Below are positions 46,897 through 59,354 of a stretch of DNA of 64,000 nt, one piece after another. The notes beneath the pieces are model-generated. The model had not been told where the DNA came from, searched no databases, and saw only the letters and a list, made by a program, of their open reading frames with translations. Within the stretch, counting starts at the first letter, position 1, and each line of letters begins with the position of its first letter. The translations under genes were made by a program, and so were the position numbers. The stretch covers positions 21,335,631 to 21,399,630 of the forward strand of contig OY821749.1 in assembly GCA_963682055.1 (NCBI GenBank), read 5' to 3'. This stretch comes from Primula veris. Lineage: Eukaryota > Streptophyta > Magnoliopsida > Ericales > Primulaceae.

Positions 46897-49793
46897 GTAT
46901 TCATTTTACCCTTTTTTTTAATGCAATGCTGCTAAAATTTAGCTTTTTTTTGTTTAATTAATTATGTAGTATTTTTTATTTGATTGTGTAAACGAACATT
47001 TTAAAGTCCAATTATAATAGGTTATTTGTGGTAATCGAAATTTAAGGGAATTCTTATGTTATATTGTGAAAAACATTCAATCTTTATGAGGAAAATTCTT
47101 TTGCCTTTTTTCATTAATTAATTATGGAGTTTTGGCTATTGGTTGGTTAGTTTTCTTTATTTGATTTTTGTAAATTACCATTTTAAAGTCCAATTATAAT
47201 AGATTATTTGTGGTAATTGAAATTTAAGGTTTTTTTTTTTTTTATCTTATATTATGAAAAAGATTCGATCTTTTCAAGGAACTTTCTTTATTAATTAATT
47301 ATGCAGTTTTGGTTTTTGGTTGGTTAGTTTTCTCTATGATCGTGTAAATGACCATTTTGAAGTCCAATTATAAGAGATTATTTGTGGTAGTTGGTAAAAA
47401 GGTATTTTATTTTCTCTGGATCATTAGAAAGGGATTTTCAAAATTTTGATGGAATAGAAATTAAGGGCTTTCTTATCTTATGTTATGAAAAAGATTCGAT
47501 CTTTGTAAGGAAACTTCTTTAATATTTTTCTCAATATTTGTAAAATTAACCTTTTGGAATCAATATCTTTTTTTTCGGTACTAGGAATCAAGATCTTTGA
47601 CTCAAGAGAATTGAGATAAATGAGAAAAAGTTAATCTTGGACCAAAGAATTACTATTATTAAAAGTTTTAGGTAAATTAATATTGGGACCCATTGTTTTG
47701 TTTTTGTAATGGGTAGGTACAATGGTTCCTCATATATTGACAAAAAAAAACAAAAACAAATAGTATTACCTTGTAATTTACCTAAAAAGTTCTAATAATA
47801 ACACTTGGTCGGCTACCAAAAATAAAATAAAAAATCAGTTCCAATACAGGAATTGGTGTTTGTTTGGTTGCTTTTTGTTTTGTTTAGAAATGTAAGTTTT
47901 GAACATGACTGACTATTCTGAAAATTGACTTTTACTTTAGCCTATTATTACTAGGAAATAGTTTTAAGCTTGATCTATCATGTGTTTTTCTCCAGCACCA
48001 AACAGGACTTATTATTCGGGAAAGGAACCTTAGTCTTTTATCATTTTTTTTATTGACTTTCTTGTTCTCATAAAGTTCTGTTTCTGTACGTGCCTTTTTT
48101 ATTTATTTATTGATTCTTCCATAATCATGTCTTAATCAACTTTGTTTATTTAATAACATAGATCAAGACAAGCCAGTTTATGTGGAATAAAAAGCCCATT
48201 GCTTTTTTTGGTCAATGACCGAGAATAAGGTTTTGGAGTTTAGCCTATTCCATACTTGTACCATAATGGGGGGATGGGTTCATTTTTTGATTTTTTCTTA
48301 GGTTGATTAATAACTGGACTTAAGTCTCTTGAGCTATTTGGACCCATTGGTATCTTAAAAAAATTGATTTAAGGAAAAAATTTCAACTTTGATTTCGGGT
48401 TCAGATTCCTCAGTTTCATTGCGTAATTATATAGGTTAGCATTTGCAGTGATTGGTTGAAAGTGCAAAAATGTCTATTCTTTTTCCATTTTTTGGGTAAT
48501 TATGTTCCCATGTTTACTATATGAGTATATTTAATATAATGCATTATATAAGAAGTATATTCAGCTTTTGAACATGAATAAACCATTTCTTTCAGACTGT
48601 TATTTTCGTTTGTAATTTGATTTGGAGAGTTATTAATTGTAAAGTTCTAAATTTGCAGCTAAATTTGTCCTTGAGTAACTGTAGATCTATCTCTCTATGG
48701 CTTGTTTTAATTTTTCCATCAGTATTTTTGCAATGATTAGCTTAATTAAATTGTTATATGAGTTTGATCTGTTAGTTTAAAAGATTCGTGGGGCTGTGTA
48801 TGGAATTTAATTTATGGAGTGGTTGGTGATTTCTATTAATTAACCGTGTACTCTTTGCGGTGAATCTACCTTCACGAGTCTGTTATCCCTTTTATGGTAT
48901 TATGTTGATTTAATACACCTTGAGCTTTTTAATTTCATATATGTATACGGGCATATATCGGCATCTAAGGAAGACGTTGTTAGATGCTGAGACTATGAAA
49001 AATAAATCTTTTACTTGGAATGTAGGTGGATCCACCCGTCACCAGTCGATTATCTTGTTTCTTCTAAATTTTCATCATTAAACGACGTTACTTATTTATT
49101 AATTACCAAAATCTGAGCTCAAATTGTTCCCAAATCTGTATTATTGGTACTACATCTTTGAGGTTTTTCCTTTTATACGTGCTTGTATTTAGAGTAGCAT
49201 ATAAGAAGAATGTCTACATATGTTGTGATGATGATTTGCAAGATTGAAATGACAGTAGCTGTAGCTTTATATTATTATTGCTGTAAGTTTATAGATGCTA
49301 CTATGGTTTGCAATTTCTGCATGATAGTAGTTTCAGAAACTTTATTAGTATTTTTTCTTTATCAATCTCTCGGTTATTCATTTATTCAGTTATTCCAGAG
49401 TACAGATCTTTAATATAAGTAGTGGTTTTTTCTTCTTTTAAGTTGGTGTACTTTGGTTTAGATCTGGATCAATTTTGAGTTTGTAACGCGTTTCAACAAT
49501 TCATTGTCGAATGCAGTAGCAAGTTTTTTCTTTGAAAAATCAGATTTCTAACCTCTGTTAATGGTTCTATAGGCAGAAAGTAAGTCGACTTTAGTCTTTG
49601 CTGGTATTGGAGACTACACAAATATTTCAGTTATTGGGAAACTATTACAGATAATGTTCAGCCTCATGCTTTAAATGCACTATAGCTCTGAAAATGAGGT
49701 ATACTTATTTTTAGTTTTGCTTTACCTACGAAGTTAAAAATTGAAACTTGTAGCTTGCATTTCTTATTATTTTGTTTCCACACCCGATTTCAG
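46897..49793 (+). other. Predicted 5' leader intron of the TPP gene, with threefold repeat
   Basis: A 2.9 kb T-rich stretch with no gene, bounded by GT and CCCGATTTCAG. Between about 46965 and 47525 a 170-190 bp unit occurs about three times (landmarks AAAGTCCAATTATAA, GTTATTTGTGGTA and GAAAAAGATTCGATCTTT). A 67-codon ORF at 49210-49413 is hydrophobic and not conserved in any way I can see. Confidence 0.5.
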
Positions 49794-49992
49794 GTAACCT
49801 ATGCTTGATGGACTCCATACCCAGCAGCAGTGACAAGAAAACATTAAAAAGGTGGTTCTTCATAGACAAAAGGGTTGGATAAACAAAATTTTATCATCAA
49901 CACAAACATACATAAATATACATACATAGTTACATACATACATATATAAATAAATAAGATTAGGCAGCACTGTAATTAGTAATCTGGACTCA
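49794..49992 (+). promoter_or_regulatory. 5' untranslated exon of TPP with two overlapping uORFs
   Basis: Upstream of the main ATG are ATG 49801 (10 codons, stop at 49831-49833) and ATG 49808 (24 codons, stop at 49880-49882), in different frames. If this exon is transcribed as predicted, both would be met first by scanning ribosomes and should lower TPP translation. CATACATA repeats follow at 49906-49946. Confidence 0.5.
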
Positions 49993-52860
49993 ATGGATCT
50001 GAAATCGACAAAATCCTCTCCCGTTTTAGCCGATCCCGCACCAGTGAACAACAAATCGAGGCTAGGGCTTCGTTCTATCTTATCACCGTATTCACAATCT
50101 GGCCCACCATTTTCTCCGAATATGCCGACGGTTACTAGAAAGAAACCAGGACTGTTAGATGATGTTAGATCCAATGGTTGGCTAGATGCCATGCAAGCTT
50201 CTTCACCACCTCGTAAGAAAATGTTCAAGGATCTAAATGCTGATGTGGCTTTTGATGATGGAGACATTGTATATCGCCCATCGATGGTTCGTTTCCTATC
50301 ATCTGCTATTTCTTTTCTTGTATGTGTGTATATTTCTGTGAGGTGGCCGTGGCCCGTAATTTACTCAGTCCATAGTAAAAAGCTGCTATACCATGAAATG
50401 CCTTGTAGATTTTGTCTTTAGATTTCATCAAAGTGACATCCTTTACTTCCTCACTATATTGCTTTAGCAATATCATTATGGTAAATGCCAAATTTAACGT
50501 CATACGATGTTCCCAGTTTGTAAATTAGTTGCATCTACTAAGTATAAACATAAACTTTGATCCGAGTGTTAATAATTTAGATAATACTAATGTATAATTG
50601 TTTTTGTTAATATCGTTCGGTAGTCTCTCATTTTCCTTTCTTCCGCTACCATTTTGTCCTATAACTACAAGCACTCGTAAGGTTTCTTTATTTATTAATG
50701 CATAAAATGCGATTTGTATGTATTTTGCAGATGATGCTCCCATCCGCCATCAACTCATTCGAGAGAATCATAAATAATGTAGGAAGCAAGAAGATTGTGA
50801 TGTTCTTAGATTACGATGGTACTCTTTCTCCCATTGTAGATGACCCAGATCGTGCCTTCATGTCTGAAGAGGTCAGATTTCGGTTCTTTGTGGAATTTTG
50901 ATGAATTTAGAATCAGTTATTTTTTGTCACTCCCAATGGAATTCTATGAACACGTGTGGGCCAGTTTAGTTTATGGACACCAAAATTCGAAGGAAGTATT
51001 ATACTTGTAAATTGGTACTAGGATAGGGGTCAAAATGGACACAGTTAGCTAAAGACGGATAATTTTTGATGTGATTGTTATGCTGGATAAATAGTGGAAA
51101 AAATATGTATCAATTTTGCGATTCATAGCATTGATGCAGCTTAATATCAAAAGGAGTGAAATCATACTATTTATAGTTCACCATTTTCTTTTTGATCATT
51201 TTTCCTTTTGATTTGATATCGTTACTGACTAAGAATATTTATTGACAGATGCGTTCTGTTGTTAAGAATATTGCCAAGTTTTTCCCAACAGCTATCATCA
51301 GCGGAAGAAGCCGTGATAAGGTATGTGGGAAAATATCATTATTAGATGTTATTAATTAAATTCCTTTTAGCTGGTTATGTTCCATCGTCGGTTTTTTGTA
51401 TTAGTTGCACCCACTCTTCTAACTTCCATAAATGGATAAAAATTTGGTTTGGGATTTGCAGGTTTATGACTTAGTAGGCCTAACCGAATTGTACTATGCT
51501 GGTAGTCATGGTATGGACATCATGTGCCCTGTTGATTTTGCTAATTCTGCTGACTTTTCAAACTGTGTTGTATCCTTAGACAAGCAGGTAACTTTTTAAT
51601 ACAGATTTACATTTGTAAGCAATAGACTCAGATATTAGCTTGTGTTAGCAATCATATCCTTCTATCAATGCATTTGCCTTGTTATTTATAGGGAAAAGAT
51701 GTAAACCTTTTTCAGCCTGCTAGAGAATTTTTACCCATGATCGATGAGGTGAGTAGTTTCATTGAACTATTTAGTATACTTGAAGCTAAACTATAACTTC
51801 TCATAACAGAGATAATTTTGGTTTTTTTGTTTGTTTACATGCACAGGTTTTCAAAACCCTTGTCGAAGATACCAAAGATATCAAAGGTTCAAAAGTCGAA
51901 AATCACAAGTTTTGTACCTCTGTACATTACCGTAACGTAGATGAAAAGGCAAGTTTCCCAATCTTTTATTCTCAAAATCGGTTTAACTTGTCTTATCGAA
52001 CTTTTTCCTCATGGTTATTATTGTTTTCTTTTTGTTATTTTTCAGAATTGGCCTATAATTGCTCAACGTGTTCATGACGTCTTAAAAGGTTACCCTCGCT
52101 TACGACTAACTCATGGGCGAAAGGTACTTAGCAATCGTATAGTATCCCATCTTTATAAATATTTATAGCATATTATGTCACAAAGTATAAATATCTTTAT
52201 CTAATAATGGTTTCTCCATAGGTTTTAGAGGTTCGCCCTGTAATTGACTGGAATAAAGGGAAAGCTGTTGAATTTTTGCTCGAGTCACTTGGTATGTTGC
52301 AGTACTTTCTAACTTGAGTTGTTATACTCCGTATTACTATAATATGAGCCAGACCGTAATTTCTTACATTTTCTCTTTTTTTATTTGTTTGTGCAGGACT
52401 AAGTAATAGCGATGATGTGCTCCCAATCTACATTGGAGATGACAGAACAGACGAAGATGCATTTAAGGTAATTTGTAATTGGTTTAGCATGTCTCCTGTC
52501 TTGATTAATATTTTATTATTTCTTTTAGAACAATTTGGGGTTCTTTTTTTTATCTAATTTTTTTTTATTTGGTACTTAGGTTCTGCGGGATACGAACCGA
52601 GGTTATGGAATCCTAGTCTGCACTGCCCCGAAAGAGACGAAGGCATTTTTCTCCCTTAAGGACCCTCTAGAGGTGCCATTTTTTCTTGTGTTTATTATTC
52701 TTATTTTCATACACACAAACAAACACTTGCAAACTAACTTAGACTTAAGATTGAGAATGTTTGTTTGATGTTTTATTTACAGGTACAACAATTTCTTGAA
52801 TCTTTGGCGAAGTGGAAGAAAATGAAATGTTGCAGTGAGCAGAAACAAGAGGAGCACTGA
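49993..52860 (+). CDS. TPP: Trehalose-6-phosphate phosphatase, plant type
   Basis: Eleven coding exons: 49993-50286, 50731-50871, 51249-51320, 51462-51587, 51692-51748, 51847-51948, 52046-52123, 52222-52291, 52397-52467, 52580-52672 and 52783-52860. The joined CDS is 1,182 nt (393 aa), the usual plant TPP length. It removes phosphate from trehalose 6-phosphate, the plant sugar signal, giving trehalose. HAD-phosphatase motifs: [10 protein letters not shown] with Asp125 and Asp127; [11 protein letters not shown] at 161-169; III Lys304 in [24 protein letters not shown] with Asp328-Asp329. Residues 1-98 form the variable plant N-terminus ([16 protein letters not shown]). Nearly all introns are GT-AG; intron 6 is GC-AG (AAG|GCAAGT at 51949). 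Introns are short (about 90-445 bp). All motifs are intact, so the enzyme should be active. Confidence 0.95.
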
Positions 52861-54593
52861 GCTTTTGGAGTTTAATTTTAGTAGGATGATAATTATTTAA
52901 ATTTTTGCAAAATATAGAAAATCGTGGCCATATGGTAGCTGATAGTTTTTCATTTATTGTTTGGTGTCCAAGTTGGGTTTCCTACTTTCCTTATCACTAG
53001 TTGGCATGTTTGTGGATTGTTGAAGCTTTCCCCTTATTTTAAACTCTTTGTAATGATCTTAATTTCCTTATGAAATGAACCGGTATCTGTTTACCTCTTC
53101 TACTTGTTCAAGTGTTTCTTTTGGTTTACCAAGTAATGATCTTGTTGGCCACATTTATGATTACTTATACGCAGAACTGAAGTTCCATTTGTTTCGTAAC
53201 AGAATATTCGTTTATTTAGTTATAAGAGTTTGTTTCTTGCAGCTCCCAATACAATATGATGTTATATTTGTAAAGGAAATCTTATTTTCGAACTTCTACC
53301 TTTTTTGGAAAGAATGCAATAAAATACCAGTTTTGAATTCATGAAACTGAATACAATATATCTTTAAACATAGCATAAGAAACTTGCAACCAAACAAGCC
53401 AAGGACACCAACTTGTATGAATGTGGAATTTTACTGCTTTCTTTTTGATGTGAAAACAGGCGACAGCAGCTCATCAGGCAAAACTGGTAAACAAAAGTTG
53501 TTAATTCCTTTCTTAGTAAACTTACCCAGAACTTATGCTGATTTATTTACTTCATGATATCCCTAAAACTAAATCCTAGTCCATTCTTCTTCAAGGTTTT
53601 GAGTTTTAGTAAAATTAGCTTCTTTTCTTTCTCATTGCTTTGTCTCGTTAAATACCGCCACACTTTGGTTATCTCCAAATTTATCAATATATATTCATGA
53701 TTTAATTCCACATTATTTTAGGAGGGTGCTTTCTAATCTTGTCGAGCCAATAAGCTAGAGAAATGTTTTCTTTGGTGCTAAACGGAAGCATGGAGAGCTT
53801 CCAATTCAAATGGTCCGAGTTTAAAGAGATTTGATCCTCATGATTTTGTTACGAGCTTCAGTTGAGCATTAGGCATTCGAGCTGACCCATCTAACAACTC
53901 ACCCATAATGAAGGGGAAAAGAGTATTTATTGCAATTTTAGAAAACTCCATCTTGAATCGATCCTGAATCAAAATTTAACTGCAGATAGGATAATTTTCC
54001 CCATTACTTCCAGTTTTTTGCATTCAACGGCTACTCTCTCTATCTCTGGTGACTATTCTGCGAGTCTTCGAGTCAAGATTATCTATCGCCTTGTCACATG
54101 ATCGTTGATATTACTCCATCTTTTAGCAAATTAATGAATTTAATGTTCAAATTTATCTTATATATTGATATTTTTTTATTATACATAAGAGCCGAAACTC
54201 ACAGTCATAAACTTGACATGTCACTACCCGCAAATGAACAATAAGTCCCCCTTCTAAACAAACACTTTGAAGCCTATGCCGTCAAATATGCTCCAAAAAG
54301 CTTTTTAGTATTCAAATAAATGGCCACCTCATCTACGGAATACTGGCCAAGACCCAAGAGAGATTATGTCAGAATTTAGCTATGAAGCTAAAGAGATTTT
54401 GGTCATGAAATTCCTTATTTTAAGCATCAAGTTCTCAATTGTTTGTCCTCTAAAGCATCATGAACTGTGGATGGCGGACGTGTTAAAAGAATTATGCAGA
54501 GTAATTTATCATGATAGTTAATCATCTATTAATATAATCAGTTTGGCACCACGAATTCATCTGCACACAGCTCAGTATCATGTCATCAAATTG
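52861..54593. other. TPP 3' flank and intergenic DNA
   Basis: The TPP 3' untranslated region should end within about 200 bp; AATGATCTTAATTTCC and ATGAAATGAACC near 53050-53085 are possible poly(A) contexts. The rest is AT-rich without a recognisable gene. An 89-codon ORF at 53075-53344 lacks known motifs. Confidence 0.45.
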
Positions 54594-54598
54594 GAAAA

Positions 54599-55279
54599 TG
54601 GCGAGCCTATTTTTATTCCTAGGCTCGGCTTATATATTTCGCGTCGGCTCCGATCTTCCGAGGTGGTCAGGTATGCTCCGGCGGTCAGGTGGTCTTCGTG
54701 CCTGCACAAGGAACGAACAGGGGCCCGGGGTTGTTGCCGGGTTTTCCCTCTCCGACGATCAAGTTAGTATTGATGTTAACCGAAAGTAGGTATATAATAA
54801 AGGGTGAGGGACCGGGCCGGTTACAGGTCGGTGTATCCAGTGGTACGGATAATGTTCAGGGGGTCCGGGTTGTTTAAGCTTTCTCTCTCTTCTCTCTATT
54901 TGTGCGTCCCCCCCTAAGTAGGATTAGGGGGGCTATTTATAGTGAGGTTCAGAGGTGTATTAACCCTTGGATCACTGTACTGTAAGATGTTGATCCAACG
55001 GCGTCAGAGTCATTTATGACTGACAAGGGTACTGTCCTTTCCCGGGGCCCACAGGAGGTGTCCTGTGATTGGGCCACGTCGGTGAAACGTCAGGAGGGTC
55101 CCCCAAGGGAGCAGCAGCATTAATTGGGGAAGCGTACGTGACACGCTTCTTTGGGCCGGCCTCAACACGGCTCGGCCCTCCCAATCCGGGGCGTCGCATC
55201 ATTCAGGGTTGATGAGGCCCGGATGGCCCGCTATAGGGGCGTTATTGCCCCGGACGAGGATGCTGACATTCCCTCGCCA
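54599..55279 (-). repeat. Element 2 3' LTR (681 bp)
   Basis: TGGCGAG...CTCGCCA, roughly 95% like the LTRs of element 1 by eye, with differences concentrated near its left end. Promoter box CTATAAATAG on the minus strand at about 54933-54942. Confidence 0.92.
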
Positions 55280-55406
55280 ACAGCTCCCTGTCCGGGGTCG
55301 TTGCTAAGGACGAGGTCGGCGAGGATCTCTGGTCGTTACGGGGACTCCGGTCATTTTGTTCTCGTGCTCGTCGGTGCAAATATGCCCATGCACGGCTGTT
55401 TTATAA

Positions 55407-55658
55407 CACGTGTGCAACCATTCATGGATTTCTTACACGTGGACACGAGGCGCCGTCTCTGTCTCTTTGATTTCCACAACGTCATTAATGCTAAAACGGC
55501 TGGTGAGTGACATTTGGCAGATGGCCTCTACATGCTGTACACGTGGTGGACATTGATTGAGTGGCGGCGGTTATTTGTGGGAGTTCGTGCAAGGAGCCGT
55601 TGCGTCCTTTCACCTTCTGGTAAATGTCTTTTCACCTTCCACTAGGGGCCTATAAATA
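55407..55658 (+). promoter_or_regulatory. Promoter of the antisense gene in element 2
   Basis: G-box cores CACGTG at 55407-55412 and 55540-55545 and a TATA box CTATAAATA at 55650-55658, 118 bp before the ATG at 55776. Arrangement matches element 1. Confidence 0.65.
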
Positions 55659-55775
55659 CCCTCAGTGAAAACCATTTTTCACTTTTTCCAACTTCTCTCT
55701 ACAAGATTCCACAGCAAACATTCTCTCCCTTTCTAGCCTCAACAAATTTCACCTTCGAACACTTAAGCCATAAAA

Positions 55776-58515
55776 ATGGTTATTAAACACGGAGCCGGCA
55801 AGGGCCCCATGGTTGCCCCTACTCCGCAACGCTTGGCCGTGATGGCCAACGCGCTCCCATTCCGGGCTATGGTCCTCGACCCGTCCCTGAGCGTTGATAG
55901 CAACGATAGCAGCATCATGGTACGGACTCACGGATCCGACCTCGAAGAGTTCCGACAACTCTGCGGAATTGGCGATGAGTTCCGTCTTCGGAGGTGTCTG
56001 AACTCCGACGAGGTGAACGGGATCGTAGCGGATCCGAAGAGCATGGTGACGCTCTCTCTCTCGTCCCTTCTGTACGGGGGCACTCATCTCCCAATCCCGG
56101 AGCTGCTGGCGGAGTTATGCGCCTGGACGCAAAGTCTCCCTTGCCAGTGGCCTCTGCAAGCTCACCGGATCTGCGCCGGGATGGAGGCTCTGAACGAGCT
56201 ATTGGGCTCGACTCTACCGGAGCCATTAGGGTTAAGGGAGCTGCTCGCTTGTTATGAGTTTTTACAGAGCGAGCCTAGCTCCCAAGCCAGAAGTAGGCAG
56301 CCGTACCTGAGGTGTCGGTCGCATAACCAGCTTATCTTGGGTAACTCTGATTCGAATCGGGGTTACACACAAGATGTAATCGTGGTGGAGGGTAACTGGC
56401 TCTGCCGTGATGACCTGATCCTCCCAACCAGACCGGGGAGGGTCTTAAGCAACAAAGAGAACAAGGCCATGGTGGCCACGAGTCTAAGGGGTCTTGGGGA
56501 GCCGAACGTGAGGTCGATCGAGCTGGCCTTGAACTGGTGGGGTCCGGACGGGACCGACGCAGGCGCTCGCGACGCGGAGCGCCTGTTACTATGTGGCTCC
56601 CCCACAAGCTGTAAGGGGAATGAGTTCCTCTGGCCCCCTAGGACCTTCTGTCCCGTGGGGTACTCCCGGGAACGGTGGGAGAAGGAGAAGGGTTTTGAAT
56701 CCACCCTCCCACCTAAGGCCATCAAAGAAGCTGAGGCCGAGGCTGGGGTTATGCCCGTGGCGAAGAAGGCGACGAAGCCGAAGCCAAGCAGCAGGGCGAG
56801 GGCCGTGGTGATTACCTCCTTTGCTCCTTCGTCGGCCGGGGTTATGTTTGAAACCCGGCCTGATGGTACCGTCCTCCATTATAGGGAGGGGGCGGACGGT
56901 ACCCGCAGCTATATCGACCAGCATGGGAAACCGTTGCTTGATGTCCCTCCCCTGAGCTCGAGGGCACCGGACACGACGGGCTTCTTTCGTCTGGAAGATA
57001 GTTCTCCTGAGGCCCCACCTACCGGGCCAGCCTTGGGCACCTCACGAACCTTGGTGAGTCAGCTTCCCTTCTTCCATTCTTCAGCTTCACAGTTGACTAA
57101 ATTTTGTTTACAAAATTTTCTAACTCCTTTTCTTTATCTAAACCATGTAGGTTGTCCGTTCTGACGAGGAAGAGGAGGAGGTTGCCGCCGAGGCTGGGGG
57201 CGAGGAGGAGATTGCCGAGGCCAGAAGTGGCGAGGAGGCGGAGATTATTGAGCCCGAGGCTGGTGAGGGGGGTGTTGACGGGGTAAGGGACGAGGAGGTG
57301 GAAGAGGTGGAGGCTTTGGAGCCTGAGGCTGAGGAGGAGGAGGGGGTCGTCGGGACAAGGGACGACGAGGTGGTCGAAGTGGCTCCCCCAGATGCTAAGT
57401 CAAAGACCTTGGAGAGGTTGGGAGGTTTACTAGGGCAGGCGAGGCGTGAACGAGCCGCTCGCAAGGCCGAAGCTGACAAGAGAAAGAGGGAGGAGACGAA
57501 GGCCCCTCGTGAGGCGAAGAAGGCCCAGACCGGGGAACCTGAGCCGAGGGAGGATGTTGCACCCATCCTGGAGCTTAGGGGGCCTGTGGTCGCTGCAGAA
57601 GAGCGAGCGGTGTCATCCGTTCAGGCAAAGGGTCCGACGCCTAGCGCGTCAGGCTCAAGCTCAGGCTCAAGCTCCCCATTCCCAAGGATGCCTGTTCAGA
57701 CTCCGGAGGAGGTCAAGGCAACGACCGGGGTTCGGAGCATAATGGAGGGCCATCCCTCTGCTGGCCTGCTTGCCCTGGCTGCGCTTCAGCAGCAGACTGT
57801 CGAGACCGACCAACGTGGTCGCGACCTTGCTTCTGCCATGACGTCAGCCATGGCCATGATCCCGCAGGTAAAACGTTGTTTTCGTTGTGCCATTGTCTTT
57901 CGTTTATTTCTTAAATTTTTGCTAAGTGTTTCTCTTCTTTTGTAGGCCTACTTGACGATGAACCAATACGTCTACCAGCAAGGGCAACTGGTGAGATCGT
58001 GGGCTTCGAAGGCTGAGGCCAATGCTAAACGGGCCGAAGAAGCTCTGAAGAAGGCGGAAGAGGCCCAGAAAAGGGCGGAGAGGGCCGAGGGCCTCGTCGA
58101 CTCCTTGGAGGCTAGGAGAGCTGAGGCCGCAAAAGCCGGTGCTGAGGCCGAGGAGCGTGCCCAAGCTGCGGTAGCGGCTCTGGAGGAGGTTGAAGCGAGC
58201 GTGGCCGATAAGGTCAAGGCTGCGGTAGAGGCCGCTGAGGCAGGGATAGCCGATAAGGTCAAGGCCGCGGTCCAAGCCGCCGAGGCGGATATGAGCGCCG
58301 CCTTGGAGCTATCAACACAGAAGAACTTTAATTCCTTCTATGTTGATGGCTGGTCTGAGGCAGCGGCTTTCATGAGGGCGGGACCGGATCATCCGGTGTG
58401 GAACATAGAAAACATCTTGGTTCCCGTCCCCTCTGCTCCCATTCCCGAGGTGGTTCCCTTAACCCCTCGAGCCCTCTCGGAGGATGAAGCTGATGATGAT
58501 GGGGGGGCTTCTTAG
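55776..58515 (+). CDS. Antisense accessory protein of element 2 (intact, 854 aa)
   Basis: Exons 55776-57053, 57151-57867 and 57946-58515, all phase 0 with GT-AG introns of 97 and 78 bp. No internal stop. It has the same plan as the element 1 copy: a conserved N-terminal region (residues 1-340) with GGTHLPIPELLAELCAW, NWWGPDGTD and PRTFCPVGYSRERWEKE; a strongly acidic segment at the start of exon 2; and an Ala/Glu-rich coiled coil in exon 3 ending FNSFYVDGWSEAAAFM and a Pro-rich acidic tail. A VADKVKAAVEAAEAG-like unit is duplicated here but not in element 1. The first 69 residues differ from element 1 at about 14 sites. It converges on pol and has its own promoter. Function unknown; nuclear or complex-forming roles would fit an acidic coiled-coil protein, but that is a guess. 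Confidence 0.8.
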
Positions 58516-58751
58516 GGCTTCTGTAGTTTTCTATTTTTGTTTTTGATGTAATCTTCTTTCTACACTTTAGCTTGTAATAGCTTCTCTTATGAAATGAAAA
58601 ACAATTTTGGACTTGTCTTTTGTTTTTATTCTGTGTTTATCTCTGTTGTGTGTTTATTCATTATATATATGCTCCCAAATGAGGGGGCCCTTATGCTTCG
58701 GCGTTGGGGCGCTCATTTCATATACATCACAATTCGAGTTGGCACGTGTAG

Positions 58752-59265
58752 AAACACTTAGAGAATTTAAATGAACTGAAAAATTCAAGTAAACATGAAC
58801 CGGGGTGCCGTATAGGCTCGTGTTCTGAAACACTTAAGAGAATATTTAAATGAACTGAAAAGTTCAAGTAAACATGAACCGGGGTGCCGTATAGGCTCGT
58901 GTTCTGAAACACAAGAGAATATTTAAATGAACTGAAAAATTCAAGTAAACAAGAACCGGGGTGCCGTATAGGCTCGTGTTCTGAAACACAAGAGAATATT
59001 TAAATGAACTGAAAAGTTCAAGTAAACATGAACCGGGGTGCCGTATAGGCTCGTGTTCTGAAACACAAGAGAATATTTAAATGAACTGAAAAATTCAAGT
59101 AAACATGAACCGGGGTGCCGTATAGGCTCGTGTTCTGAAACACAAGAGAATATTTAAATGAACTGAAAAATTCAAGTAAACAAGAACCGGGGTGCCGTAT
59201 AGGCTCGTGTTCTGAAACACAAGAGAATATTTAAATGAACTGAAAAATTCAAGTAAATATAAGTA
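58752..59265. repeat. 76-80 bp tandem repeats between antisense gene and pol, six copies plus partial
   Basis: Units contain GAACCGGGGTGCCGTATAGG then CTCGTGTTCTGAAACAC and a TTTAAATGAACTGAAAA stretch. Six GGGGTGCCGTATAGG cores occur here against three in element 1. Confidence 0.9.
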
Positions 59266-59354
59266 ACAGTTTTCATTTATAAAGCCCACAGGCATAAACA
59301 CATCGTTTTCTTATTTACATCAAAACGCAAAAACGGAGCCCTAAAAGCGGAGCT

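Noticed and set aside
51941..52168. 75-codon ORF spanning TPP intron 6 and exon 7
   Set aside because: It reads through the GC-AG intron; the spliced frame matches the TPP family and this one does not.
58752..59265. CRISPR-like regular repeats
   Set aside because: Whole units including the spacers repeat, the genome is a plant, and the block lies inside a retrotransposon. It is an ordinary tandem repeat.
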